The notes beneath the pieces are model-generated. The model saw nothing but the letters and a program-made list of their open reading frames with translations, made no database searches and was not told where the DNA came from. The position numbers were made by a program, and so were the translations under genes. From Peribacillus sp. ACCC06369 (GTDB taxonomy: Bacteria > Bacillota > Bacilli > Bacillales > DSM-1321), in contig NZ_JAUCEN010000002.1 of NCBI RefSeq assembly GCF_030348945.1, forward strand, positions 3,782,001 to 3,846,000: a stretch of 64,000 nucleotides of DNA, given 5' to 3'. Positions 8,447 to 17,576 of the stretch are shown in pieces; within the stretch, counting starts at the first letter, position 1, and each line of letters opens with the position of its first letter.

Positions 8447-9448
8447 TTAACTCGATATGTTTTGGTAATTCAATAAAAAATCAAGAAGACTTTCTTGAGC
8501 CTTGAATAGCTTTTCTTCCTTTTTGGAAGTCTCATATTCATCAATCGACTTTGCCGCAGCAGTCAAGTCATCGTTCAAATTCGAAAACTCCGGCGATAAT
8601 TTCCCCGCCTTCAGTTCATCCATGTTTTTTTTCAGGGTTTCTTCGTTTACCGTCCCTTCCTTTCCACGAAGCTTGGTTGAAGATGTTTCTGCCAATGAAG
8701 CATATACTTCCATCATCTTGTCGAGGGTTTTCTCATCTTCCTGGCTTGTCCCAGCAGCTTCAAAATTGATTTCCTTCCAATATACGTCCACATCATAGGA
8801 CTTTAAGAACAAGGCCAGCTCCTTACTTGCAACTAGACTCTCTGCCGATCCCAAGAATAAATAATAGCTGTCTTCCAATTTGAAAATTTCAGCTGGAACC
8901 TGCTTTTCAATGATTTTCTTTTGTATTTGCCTTGCCGCATCCTCGCTGCTGAATACACCTCCCTGTACAAGGAATGTCTTCAGTTGGGTACCTGGTTCTT
9001 TCACTGCCGTTTTTTTATCCTCAACAGTAGCTTCCGTTGGAATCGTGGTCTCGACCGAAGATACTGCGGCTTTTTCCTTTGTTATCGTTTTAACGGCAAT
9101 CAAGCCAAGAATCGACCCAAAAAAAACAGCACAAATGACGGCGATCATGAATGTCTTGATCGGTCTTTTATCCGAGCTTTTCAGCGAACTGGTACCAAAA
9201 CCGATCAGCTTTGGCAATTTCTTCTTTGGAGGTGTGGGAACCAATACGATCTTGTTCTCATTTGAATCCTCAGGGAGTATCCATTCGAAACTCTCATCTG
9301 GATGTTCCTGTTCCTCACTCGCCGCCTCTTGACTTTCAATCTTTTTATCGGCAAATACTTTTTCTTCCCCATTTATTTTAATCGTGACGCCCTTGCTTTG
9401 TTCCGGCTTGCCCAATTTTTTTCCTCCTCTCCAGGTCATTTTTTTCAT
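8447..9448 (-). CDS. spoIIB: SpoIIB-like SPOR-domain sporulation protein
   Basis: Bitopic protein that localises to the sporulation septum and aids septal peptidoglycan thinning during engulfment. The N-terminal 95 residues are polar and charged, a membrane segment lies near 99-122 (TFMIAVICAVFFGSILGLIA), and an SPOR peptidoglycan-binding domain lies at about 155-230 (LKTFLVQGGVFSSEDAARQI). The C-terminal third is helical. Length 333 aa matches B. subtilis SpoIIB (332) and so does the position between comC and maf. Ends in a bidirectional terminator. Confidence 0.88.
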   Translation of the reverse strand: MKKMTWRGGKKLGKPEQSKGVTIKINGEEKVFADKKIESQEAASEEQEHPDESFEWILPEDSNENKIVLVPTPPKKKLPKLIGFGTSSLKSSDKRPIKTFMIAVICAVFFGSILGLIAVKTITKEKAAVSSVETTIPTEATVEDKKTAVKEPGTQLKTFLVQGGVFSSEDAARQIQKKIIEKQVPAEIFKLEDSYYLFLGSAESLVASKELALFLKSYDVDVYWKEINFEAAGTSQEDEKTLDKMMEVYASLAETSSTKLRGKEGTVNEETLKKNMDELKAGKLSPEFSNLNDDLTAAAKSIDEYETSKKEEKLFKAQESLLDFLLNYQNISS

Positions 9449-9721
9449 CCTATCATAGAGGTAAAAAAAAATAACAAGACTTTTGTCGTCTTGTCATTAA
9501 TAGGTTTCGTCAAATTTCCCTATTCATATCCCGTTAACCAAAAGGGCCTTCCAGGTACTGGTACTTCTGGTTCATAACATTTTAATATCGCCTCTCAACA
9601 ATTACATGCATTCCTCTTCCATGTCACCTTCACTTGCAGCCGCATGGGGATAGTTCCCTACTGCCTCATTGTTCAGGTGATTTTTGACAAATTCCCCGTA
9701 AACTGTGATGGTCCTTTAAGC

Positions 9722-10474
9722 TCATCTTAGAAAAGTTACATACCAATATAAAATGGAGTCGCCCCAAAAATAGGCAGTCAATGTCCCAAAAACGATATAC
9801 GGACCGAAAGGAATCAGCGTTTTCTTTTTTAGAATTCCGGTTAGCAACCCTATGATGCCAAGGAATGCCCCATAAAAGCACGCAAAAAGGAATGATAACA
9901 GGACCATCTTCATCCCCAATGCAAAGCCAATCACTGCAAAGAGCTTAATATCACCGCCACCCATGCCCCCCTTACTCACAACAGCGATTAATAGCAGAAG
10001 GCTAAAACCAACCGCTGCTCCGAAAATTGAATCCCACCAGGGTGACAGCGGAAATGAAACCCTTAAAACCATAAAAATCACCGTAAAGAAAAGCAGTATT
10101 TTATCAGGTATGAGCATATAGGCTACATCAGACACCAAGATGATCATAAATAATGAAATCAATGTCCAGGCAACCCAGAGTTCACCAGACCAGCCAAGAA
10201 ATATGGGAGCTGAGGCAAACAAAACACCGGTCAGCAATTCCACTACCGGATAAAGGAGGGAAATCCTTGCTTTACAGCCCCGGCATTTTCCGTCTTGCAA
10301 CATATAAGAAATAACCGGTATCAACTCGAAGAAGGTCAATGTACGCCCACAAGATGGGCAAGCGGATCGACGATTCGCAAATGGATTATTTGCTGGAACA
10401 CTTAAACCGACGACGTTAAAGAATGAGCCTAAAATTAAGCCCAGGACGAAGAGATAGAAATGGATACCCATCAT
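9722..10474 (-). CDS. comC: ComC-type prepilin peptidase (A24)
   Basis: Polytopic membrane aspartyl protease that cleaves and methylates competence pseudopilins. Two CxxC pairs (CPSCGRTL near 39-46 and CRGCKA near 64-69) precede the membrane region. The catalytic aspartates are in SDVAYMLIPD and GGGDIKLFAVIGF. About seven hydrophobic segments. The 250 aa length and the spoIIB-comC-folC context fit. No clear ComK box was seen upstream. Confidence 0.94.
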   Translation of the reverse strand: MMGIHFYLFVLGLILGSFFNVVGLSVPANNPFANRRSACPSCGRTLTFFELIPVISYMLQDGKCRGCKARISLLYPVVELLTGVLFASAPIFLGWSGELWVAWTLISLFMIILVSDVAYMLIPDKILLFFTVIFMVLRVSFPLSPWWDSIFGAAVGFSLLLLIAVVSKGGMGGGDIKLFAVIGFALGMKMVLLSFLFACFYGAFLGIIGLLTGILKKKTLIPFGPYIVFGTLTAYFWGDSILYWYVTFLR

Positions 10475-10946
10475 TTATACAGAGTGCACGAGGATTCGAT
10501 TCACTTTCGTTGTATCTCTAAGGTCATGTCCCATTCCTTTCACAGGATATGCGACTTTGTCATAATCATTTGGGTTCTTCATGATTATTCATTCCTCCCA
10601 TATTTCATTTTCCCTACCCGGCTCTGCTTAAAGCCGTTAAGTCCAAACTACTATTCAGAATCAATATATAAACATATTTTAACAAATATACGCGGTGTTT
10701 TGTTATCAATCACTCTATTAGATTTTTTTCTTTTTCGAAGTCCCTGTTAAATAGAAATGAGCTGTCCTTCTTAAAAAGGGAAAAGGACCATTGAAAAGGT
10801 CCTTTTTTTGAGACTGTTACTGATGTAAGTTAATTAATCACAATCGTGCCTCTGCATATGGAGAAGAAAAAATAACCAGTTCACCATCTATCCATTTAGC
10901 ATTCTCTATGGAGGTACCACATCAATCATCATCCACTTTGAATTTT
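10475..10946. other. Intergenic region between folC and comC
   Basis: No supported gene in 472 bases. It holds a terminator hairpin at 10781-10809 and AT-rich sequence upstream of comC. In B. subtilis the two genes lie closer together, so this gap may have gained sequence. Confidence 0.6.
10781..10809. terminator. Terminator hairpin downstream of folC
   Basis: AAAAGGACC and GGTCCTTTT pair around ATTGAAAA. Seven T follow on the plus strand and TTTTCCCTTTTT on the minus strand. folC, on the minus strand, ends 138 bases before it. Confidence 0.7.
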
Positions 10947-12230
10947 TTAACTTTCAGATAGAAATCCCCTCACAAGTGAAAGGAAATGAAGGGAACCTGT
11001 TATGACAAGAACCTCTTTCTCCCCTGTTTTTCTTCTGCCTTCCCTTATCGCCGTCTGCCAATCCTTGTTTATTGTTTTATTTTCATGATGACATTCTTCA
11101 TAAAGTGTTTGAGCATCCGCCGCCCGTTCATGTTCGAATTCGGTAATGATGATTTCAATCGTTTCCGTTTCCAGTCCTCGAAGCATCTGGGAATAATTTT
11201 TATCTTTAAATGAACTGAATATGAACCGGTACTTATATTCAGGATAATTCAATTTTAGCGTTTCCATCAATACATCGATGCCGGCAGGATTATGTGCACC
11301 ATCAATGATCACCAACGGCTCATCCGATATTTTTTCAAAACGCCCCTCCCATTTCGCCTCCCCTATCCCTTTAAGGATGCTTTTTTCATCGATATTTTCC
11401 ATTCCTACCAGGACAGCAGCAATGGCCAGTGCCGCATTCTCGATTTGATGACGTCCCAACATCTGCATTTCCACATTTTCGATGGACCTATCGGCAAGCG
11501 AAAAGGAGAAACTTTGTCCTTGCTCACTTTGCTTCACATTCCCTACATGAAAGTCTTTGCCTAATTGGTAATGGGGGACGCCTAATGAAGATGCTTTTTC
11601 TTCGATTACTTTTGCTGGTTCCCAAGCGTTGACTCCGCTGATGACCGGCGCCCCGCTTTTAATGATGCCCGCCTTCTCTGAAGCAATTTCCCCAAGTGTG
11701 TTACCCAGGATGCTCGTATGTTCCAAAGAAATCGAGGTAATGATCGAAAGAAACGGCTGGATGACATTCGTTGTATCGAGCCTGCCTCCAAGCCCTGTTT
11801 CCATCAAAACCAAATCCACTTCCTTTTTGCTAAAATAAGAGAATGCCATCGCAGTCAATATTTCAAACTGAGTGGGACCATCCCCCTTATTGTCCATCTC
11901 TTGGATGAACGGCCACAGCTCGCGGAAGGCAGCGATAAAATCCTTATCACTTATTTCATCCGCATTTATCTTCAGCTGTTCATTCATCCGCACTAAATAT
12001 GGTGAAGTGAAGGAAGCGACCCGAATCCCTTCAGCAAGAAGGATTTCTTTAATATATTGCAAGGTTGATCCTTTCCCGTTTGATCCTGCAATGTGAATAT
12101 ACTTTAGCGCCTTATGGGGGTCACCCAATTCAGTTAACAATGTTTCCATTCGTGATAGGCCAAAATTCATGCCCAATTGAACTTGGCGCCGTTCAAAAAA
12201 ATGATTGATGTCTTTCATGGTTGTTACCAT
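10947..12230 (-). CDS. folC: FolC, folylpolyglutamate/dihydrofolate synthase
   Basis: Cytoplasmic Mur-ligase-family enzyme that adds glutamate to folates. The P-loop AGSNGKGST is near residues 48-56, the second ATP/Mg motif LMETGLGGRLDTTN near 140-153, and the C-terminal domain contains IIDGAHNPAGI. Length 427 aa is normal. It is divergent from the plus-strand ATP-grasp pair, with about 100 bases between the starts. In B. subtilis folC directly follows valS; here the pair separates them. Confidence 0.95.
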   Translation of the reverse strand: MVTTMKDINHFFERRQVQLGMNFGLSRMETLLTELGDPHKALKYIHIAGSNGKGSTLQYIKEILLAEGIRVASFTSPYLVRMNEQLKINADEISDKDFIAAFRELWPFIQEMDNKGDGPTQFEILTAMAFSYFSKKEVDLVLMETGLGGRLDTTNVIQPFLSIITSISLEHTSILGNTLGEIASEKAGIIKSGAPVISGVNAWEPAKVIEEKASSLGVPHYQLGKDFHVGNVKQSEQGQSFSFSLADRSIENVEMQMLGRHQIENAALAIAAVLVGMENIDEKSILKGIGEAKWEGRFEKISDEPLVIIDGAHNPAGIDVLMETLKLNYPEYKYRFIFSSFKDKNYSQMLRGLETETIEIIITEFEHERAADAQTLYEECHHENKTINKDWQTAIREGRRKTGEKEVLVITGSLHFLSLVRGFLSES

Positions 12231-12329
12231 TAATCATTGAGCCTCCTCTTTCTTTATACCGCTCTTATGCGTTAAGATTATTTTATCAATATATGAACGA
12301 TTAACCTAGATGAAAGGTAGTGTTTTACC

Positions 12330-13271
12330 ATGAAACCTTCAGATCTCCACTGTTGGATTGTCGTTAACGGCTATTTACAGCATGATAAGTTTTCCAGTTT
12401 AGCTTTCTTCATTAAAGAAGCGGCTGAAAGGAAAGAGATCACAGCAACCCTTATCCGCAATTCAGATCTTATTCCCATAATCGAAAAAGGAGTGCCGCTA
12501 ATTAAAGGAGCCTTTGATATGCTGCCTGATTTTGTTCTGTTCATGGATAAAGACATTCATTTGGCACGCCATTTGGAATTGCTCGGCATCCCCGTATATA
12601 ACAGCAGCACGGCAATCGATATTTGCGACAGTAAAGCAAAAACACATCAAGCATTGGCCAGTCATGGCATACCGATGCCAAAAACCTTGTTTCCACCTTT
12701 CACGTACGAAGGTATTGAAAGGGTCAATATGGATGCCTTCATACAAATCGGTATTGAACTTGGGTATCCACTTATCGTTAAGGAAGCATACGGTTCTTTT
12801 GGGGAACAAGTATATTTGATCCAAACAGAGGATGAGTTACTAAAGACCATCCGCATACTTGGCCACAAACCATTTATCATTCAGGAATTCATCGAACATA
12901 GTAAAGGACGGGATATTCGTGTGAATGTCGTCGGCAATCAAGTCATAGCAGCGATGCAACGCCATTCCGAGAACGACTTCCGAGCTAATATGACTGTCGG
13001 TGGTCAGGCTGCCCCCTATACACCCACTAGGGAAGAAGCACAACTTGCCATCCGTTGTGCGGAGATACTAGGTGCCGACTTCGCTGGCGTCGATTTGTTG
13101 TTCGGTAAAGAGGGGCCGCTTTTGTGCGAAGTGAATTCGAATTCGCATTTACTAAATATTTATGAATGTACTGGCATCAACATCGCTGAGAGCATGTTTG
13201 ATTATATCTTGAACAAATTAGGAAAGGGAAGTGCATCTGATGAAAAAACAAGTAGGTTGGTTGATTTATAA
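12330..13271 (+). CDS. RimK-type ATP-grasp ligase, first of a tandem pair
   Basis: Predicted ATP-dependent carboxylate-amine ligase; substrate unknown. An N-terminal pre-ATP domain covers residues 1-110, and the ATP-grasp core has KAKTHQALASHGIPMPKT, YPLIVKEAYGSFGEQVYLI (nucleotide Lys and glycine loop), GRDIRVNVVG and LLCEVNSNSH (canonical metal-binding E-x-N). The ribosome site GAAAGGTAG lies 12 bases before the ATG. It overlaps the next gene by about 32 bases, and the two proteins are clearly paralogous along the core. RimK relatives add glutamate or other amino acids to peptides or cofactors. The neighbourhood (folC, valS, sporulation genes) does not settle the substrate. Confidence 0.85.
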   Translation: MKPSDLHCWIVVNGYLQHDKFSSLAFFIKEAAERKEITATLIRNSDLIPIIEKGVPLIKGAFDMLPDFVLFMDKDIHLARHLELLGIPVYNSSTAIDICDSKAKTHQALASHGIPMPKTLFPPFTYEGIERVNMDAFIQIGIELGYPLIVKEAYGSFGEQVYLIQTEDELLKTIRILGHKPFIIQEFIEHSKGRDIRVNVVGNQVIAAMQRHSENDFRANMTVGGQAAPYTPTREEAQLAIRCAEILGADFAGVDLLFGKEGPLLCEVNSNSHLLNIYECTGINIAESMFDYILNKLGKGSASDEKTSRLVDL

Positions 13272-14082
13272 CCGTGAGGATGCCGTGAAAAATCAAGGAT
13301 ACATAGATTGGATGCTTGACGAAGCCAGTAAGCTTGATCTTGATTTACACTTTTACCATCGGGAAGACCTTAGAATCGGTCATCGTTCCAACGAATTGTA
13401 CGTGGAACATGCAGCTCAGCCAATTGCATTGCCAGACTTTGCTATCGTCCGGGCCATCGATCCTTTTCTAACAAGGCAACTGGAGCAAATGGGGATTGCC
13501 TGCTTTAACTCCTCATTCGTATCGGAAATCGCGAATGACAAAGCAAGGACGCATCAATATTTGTCCTCGATGGGAATTCCAATGGCCGATACCATATATT
13601 GCAACGGAAAGCCGAATGCCGATGACATGGAGTTCCCTTTCATTGCTAAAGAAACGCGTGGCCGCGGCGGGAAACAAGTATATTTAATCGAGCATGCCGA
13701 TGATTTGGCCGAACTGAATGACGGAAATTGGATTGTCCAAAAACCCGGCTTATTCGGAAAGGATATCCGCGTTTTTGTAGTTGGTAAAAAAGTGAAGGCT
13801 GCTGTACTTAGGGAATCCGCTTCAAGTTTCAAGGCAAATTATACGCTTGGGGGATCGGCTTCCATATATGAGCTGACCGCTTCCGATTTAGCCCTTGTAG
13901 AAAGAGTTATCGAAGCGTTTGATTTCGGTCTGGTCGGGATCGATTTCATATTTGCCGAGGATGGCAGCCTCATGCTCAACGAAATCGAGGATGTAGTCGG
14001 CAGCCGGACATTAAGTGCACTAAGTGACATCAATATCGTATCGGAGTACCTTACATTCATAAAAGAAAGTCTATCCTCCTAA
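13240..14082 (+). CDS. RimK-type ATP-grasp protein, second of the tandem pair
   Basis: Paralogue of the preceding gene with the same layout: KARTHQYLSSMGIPMADT, FPFIAKETRGRGGKQVYLI, GKDIRVFVVGKKVKAAVLR. The metal motif differs: NEIEDVVGSR replaces the usual E-x-N, so its chemistry may differ or it may act as a partner subunit. The start was chosen at ATG 13240 (MKKQVGW, 280 aa) because AAAGGGAAG lies at proper spacing; the open frame also has GTG at 13231, which abuts that site. Cotranslated with the upstream gene and followed by a terminator. Confidence 0.85.
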   Translation: MKKQVGWLIYNREDAVKNQGYIDWMLDEASKLDLDLHFYHREDLRIGHRSNELYVEHAAQPIALPDFAIVRAIDPFLTRQLEQMGIACFNSSFVSEIANDKARTHQYLSSMGIPMADTIYCNGKPNADDMEFPFIAKETRGRGGKQVYLIEHADDLAELNDGNWIVQKPGLFGKDIRVFVVGKKVKAAVLRESASSFKANYTLGGSASIYELTASDLALVERVIEAFDFGLVGIDFIFAEDGSLMLNEIEDVVGSRTLSALSDINIVSEYLTFIKESLSS

Positions 14083-14120
14083 CGGAACATTTGATTTTCG
14101 AATCAATGTCGTCCAACACA

Positions 14121-14160
14121 AAAAAGGATGAACCGGCATATTAGCTGGTTCATCCTTTTG
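14121..14160. terminator. Bidirectional terminator shared by the ATP-grasp pair and valS
   Basis: AAAGGATGAACC and GGTTCATCCTTT form a 12-bp stem around GGCATATTAGCT, with A/T tracts on both sides. valS ends 3 bases away on the other strand. Confidence 0.9.
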
Positions 14161-14162
14161 TT

Positions 14163-16814
14163 TTACAGTTGTTTCAGTTCGCTGATCCTGTGGATCACAG
14201 AGTCGCGTTTTTCGCTATAGTCTTTTTCTTTAGCACGTTCTTCTTCAATGACGCTTGCCGGCGCCTTTTTAACGAAGCCCTCATTGCCTAATTTTTTCTG
14301 TACGCGTTCAACTTCTTTATTAAGTTTGTCGAGTTCTTTTTCAAGACGTTTCACTTCTTCGTCGATATTGATCAGCCCTGTCAGCGGAAGGATTAGTTCT
14401 ACGCCAGTTACGACAGCTGTCATGGCTTGAGCAGGTTCTTCGACTTCGATACCGATCGTCAATTGTTCAGGATTACAGAAACGCTCGATATAACTGCTGT
14501 TTTTCTTTAACGTTTCTAAGATGGACTCATCTTTCGCTTTTAAAATCAAATTGATTTTTTTGCTTAGCGGCGTGTTCACCTCAGCACGGATATTACGGAC
14601 GGCGCGGATGATTTCAACAAGCAGCTTCATTTCCTCGGCTGCAGCTGTATCTGTCAATCCTTCATTTACTTCCGGCCAAGCGGCAACAGTGATCGACTCA
14701 CCTTCATGCGGAAGGTTCTGCCAGATTTCTTCGGTAATGAATGGCATGAACGGGTGCAACAATCTCATCGTATTATCCAGTACATAAGCCAAGATCGAGC
14801 GCGTCGTTTTCTTAGCCGCTTCATCTTCGCCATATAACGGAAGCTTCGCCATTTCAATATACCAGTCACAGAAATCATCCCAAATGAAGTTGTAAAGCAC
14901 ACGGCCGACTTCACCGAACTCATAACGGTCAGCGAGTCTTGTCACGTTTGAAATCGTTTCGTTCAAACGTGTCAAAATCCATTTATCGGCTACAGATTTT
15001 TCACCGCTTAAATCGATTTCGTCATACGTCATGCCATTCATGTTCATTAATGCAAAACGGGATGCGTTCCAAATTTTGTTGGAGAAGTTCCAAACCGCTT
15101 CCACTTTTTCCGTGCTGTAACGAAGGTCCTGACCTGGTGAGCTGCCCGTTGATAAGAAGTAACGCAGCGAATCGGCACCGTATTGATCGATGACATCCAT
15201 CGGATCGACACCGTTACCAAGCGATTTACTCATCTTGCGTCCTTGTTCGTCACGAACAAGACCGTGAATCAGTACATCTTCAAATGGACGTTCGCCCGTG
15301 AACTCAAGTGCTTGGAAAATCATCCTTGAAACCCAGAAGAAAATGATATCATAGCCTGTCACTAGCGCTCCTGTTGGGTAGTATCGTTTGAAATCGACGC
15401 TGTCTTTGTCAGGCCAACCCATAGTCGAGAACGGCCATAAAGCCGAGCTGAACCATGTATCCAGAACGTCTGTATCTTGTTCCCAGTTTTCAGCATCCGC
15501 AGGCTCTTCATGTCCTACATACACTTCACCTGTTTCTTTATGGTACCAGGCTGGAATGCGGTGACCCCACCAAAGCTGACGGGAAATGCACCAGTCGCGG
15601 ATATTTTCCATCCAACGGAGATACGTTTTTTCGAAACGATCCGGTACGAAATGAACTTTTTCCTCATCGGATCCTTTTTGAAGATCAACGGATGCATCAG
15701 CTAGAGGCTGCATTTTTACGAACCATTGAGTCGATAGATATGGTTCAACAACAGCACCGCTTCTCTCTGAATGACCTACTGAGTGAAGGTGATCTTCGAT
15801 TTTGAAGAGTACTCCCTCTTCCTGAAGGTCTTTGACGATTTGTTTACGGCATTCAAAACGGTCCATACCTTCATATTTACCGGCCTTTTCATTCATCGAG
15901 CCATCTTCATGCATGACAAGGATACGCTCCAAATCGTGACGGTTCCCGATTTCGAAGTCATTAGGATCATGAGCAGGAGTAATTTTAACCGCGCCTGAAC
16001 CGAATTCCATATCGACATAGTCATCACCGACAATCGGGATTTCTCGGCCTGTAATTGGCAAGCGAACCTTTTTGCCGACTAAGTGTTTATACCGATCATC
16101 TTCAGGATGTACAGCAACCGCAGTATCGCCAAGCATCGTTTCCGGACGGGTGGTGGCTATTTCAATTTCACCTGATCCGTCAACTAACGGATATTTCATA
16201 TGGTAAAATGCACCCTGTACATCTTTGTAAATAACCTCGATATCGGATAACGCCGTTTTCGTTGATGGATCCCAGTTGATGATGTATTCGCCGCGATAAA
16301 TCAAGTCCTTCTTATAAAGCGAAACGAACACTTCGCGCACTGCTTTTGAAAGCCCTTCATCAAGAGTGAAGCGCTCACGGGTATAATCAAGTCCAAGACC
16401 CAGCTTTGACCATTGTTCACGGATATGGCTCGCGTATTCCTCTTTCCATTTCCATGTCTCTTCCACGAACTTTTCACGTCCAAGGTCATAACGGCTCACG
16501 CCTTCCGCACGAAGTTTCTGTTCAACTTTCGCTTGAGTGGCGATACCGGCATGATCCATGCCCGGCAACCATAAAACATCATAGCCTTGCATCCTTTTCA
16601 TGCGTGTCAATATATCTTGAAGTGTCGTATCCCATGCATGGCCAAGATGCAGCTTACCAGTCACGTTCGGCGGGGGGATGACAATCGTGTATGGTTCTTT
16701 TTTATCGTCACCCGTCGTTTCGAAAAACTTCCCATCAAGCCACCATTTGTAGCGGCCTTTCTCTATCGTCTGCGGATCATATTTAGTCGGCATCGAAATT
16801 TGGTTCTCTTCCAT
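14163..16814 (-). CDS. valS: Valyl-tRNA synthetase
   Basis: Class I synthetase charging tRNA-Val, with editing of threonine. The HIGH motif appears as HLGHAWD in [15 protein letters not shown] (near 48-62) and the KMSKS motif in [14 protein letters not shown] (near 526). The CP1 editing domain and the C-terminal coiled-coil arm ([19 protein letters not shown]) are present. The 883 aa length is normal. The ATG at 16814 has AAGGAGGAAATGAT upstream and a T-box leader controls it. Confidence 0.98.
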   Translation of the reverse strand: MEENQISMPTKYDPQTIEKGRYKWWLDGKFFETTGDDKKEPYTIVIPPPNVTGKLHLGHAWDTTLQDILTRMKRMQGYDVLWLPGMDHAGIATQAKVEQKLRAEGVSRYDLGREKFVEETWKWKEEYASHIREQWSKLGLGLDYTRERFTLDEGLSKAVREVFVSLYKKDLIYRGEYIINWDPSTKTALSDIEVIYKDVQGAFYHMKYPLVDGSGEIEIATTRPETMLGDTAVAVHPEDDRYKHLVGKKVRLPITGREIPIVGDDYVDMEFGSGAVKITPAHDPNDFEIGNRHDLERILVMHEDGSMNEKAGKYEGMDRFECRKQIVKDLQEEGVLFKIEDHLHSVGHSERSGAVVEPYLSTQWFVKMQPLADASVDLQKGSDEEKVHFVPDRFEKTYLRWMENIRDWCISRQLWWGHRIPAWYHKETGEVYVGHEEPADAENWEQDTDVLDTWFSSALWPFSTMGWPDKDSVDFKRYYPTGALVTGYDIIFFWVSRMIFQALEFTGERPFEDVLIHGLVRDEQGRKMSKSLGNGVDPMDVIDQYGADSLRYFLSTGSSPGQDLRYSTEKVEAVWNFSNKIWNASRFALMNMNGMTYDEIDLSGEKSVADKWILTRLNETISNVTRLADRYEFGEVGRVLYNFIWDDFCDWYIEMAKLPLYGEDEAAKKTTRSILAYVLDNTMRLLHPFMPFITEEIWQNLPHEGESITVAAWPEVNEGLTDTAAAEEMKLLVEIIRAVRNIRAEVNTPLSKKINLILKAKDESILETLKKNSSYIERFCNPEQLTIGIEVEEPAQAMTAVVTGVELILPLTGLINIDEEVKRLEKELDKLNKEVERVQKKLGNEGFVKKAPASVIEEERAKEKDYSEKRDSVIHRISELKQL

Positions 16815-16834
16815 ATCATTTCCTCCTTATTTGG

Positions 16835-17115
16835 GCATAAAAAAAACTTCCATCATCACAAAAGGACGAAGGAAGTTGTTCGCGGTGCCACCTTTTTTCC
16901 GAAAAAGTAAAAAATCTCTTTCGGCTCTCAAATCGGATAACGGCTCTTCACCGGCCTTCGCTACTTAAGATCTTTCACGAAAACTGCTCGCGGACGACTT
17001 CGGATGCTGCTGCCTGGAAACCTCGCACCAATTGGTTTCCTCTCTGAAAAGTGCATTTCATCTTACTATTTCCGGTCTTTGCATTGATTTATATTCATAT
17101 GTAAAATCATTGAAT
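16835..17115 (-). promoter_or_regulatory. T-box riboswitch leader of valS (specifier probably GUC)
   Basis: On the minus strand the T-box core GGTGGCACCGCG is at 16881-16894. A terminator stem AACTTCC/GGAAGTT plus eight T lies at 16838-16877, before the valS ribosome site. An upstream stem I contains GAAGUCGUCC; by alignment with the ilv leader of this window the specifier is GUC at 16996-16998 (Val). Uncharged tRNA-Val would favour antitermination. The 5' boundary is approximate. Confidence 0.92.
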
Positions 17116-17126
17116 GCATATAGTAT

Positions 17127-17156
17127 ATAGTACAAAAAATATGGGGCTCCAGTCAA
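17127..17156 (-). promoter_or_regulatory. Sigma-A promoter of the valS leader
   Basis: TTGACT (17151-17156) and TACTAT (17127-17132) on the minus strand with an 18-base spacer, just upstream of the T-box. Confidence 0.65.
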
Positions 17157-17326
17157 TCATCTTTTCGCTTTCTTTCTTTAGCAAGCATTCCATTACATGC
17201 ATTCGATCCCGCTGCCCGGCCATTTTCTTTATTTTATCCTCCAGGAACAGTGAATGTGACCGTTTTTTCACCTTTTCCACTACCCGCCCATAGAATATAA
17301 GAAGCCCTAAAAAGGAAGGTAATAAT

Positions 17327-17518
17327 ATGAAGCGAAGATATACCCCCTATACTTTACCGCCTTGGATGAAAAAATTCCGGGGTGTTTGCCAGCAGTTCAT
17401 CATCCCCTTTGTCTTATTCCAAGGATTGCGTACGCTGATTTTCCCTACTTTCTTCGATATGCTCCTGCTAATCGCCTTTATTTTCTTGGCCATGTCTTTG
17501 TATTTCGAATGGATTTAA
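17327..17518 (+). CDS. Small membrane protein of unknown function, 63 aa
   Basis: Basic N-terminus (MKRRYTPYTLPPWMKKF) followed by two hydrophobic stretches (about 24-42 and 44-60), so a small two-helix membrane protein. The ribosome site AAGGAAGG lies at good spacing before the ATG. It lies on the plus strand between valS and the sporulation genes ysxE/spoVID. A CATAGAATA box about 30 bases upstream resembles sigma-E/K -10 elements (CATANNNTA). I do not recognise the family. Confidence 0.7.
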   Translation: MKRRYTPYTLPPWMKKFRGVCQQFIIPFVLFQGLRTLIFPTFFDMLLLIAFIFLAMSLYFEWI

Positions 17519-17533
17519 TTATTCCCTTACAGC

Positions 17534-17576
17534 AAAAAAATATACATGACTGGAGATGATCCAATCATGTATATTT
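17534..17576 (-). terminator. Terminator of ysxE
   Basis: AAATATACATGA and TCATGTATATTT form a 12-bp stem, and seven T follow on the minus strand. The ysxE stop codon lies inside the stem. The same hairpin may end the 63-aa plus-strand gene. Confidence 0.82.

Noticed and set aside
9600..9720. Peptide-like stretch ending EGDMEEECM on the minus strand between comC and spoIIB
   Set aside because: The frame has a stop just before it and no start codon or ribosome site; no family recognised. At most a relic.
10600..10760. ComK box upstream of comC
   Set aside because: Only one partial AAA-N5-TTT element was seen, too weak and too far from the start to support a K-box pair.
12330..14082. D-alanine-D-alanine ligase
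   Set aside because: The motifs and length fit RimK-type ATP-grasp proteins better, and the second copy lacks the usual E-x-N motif.
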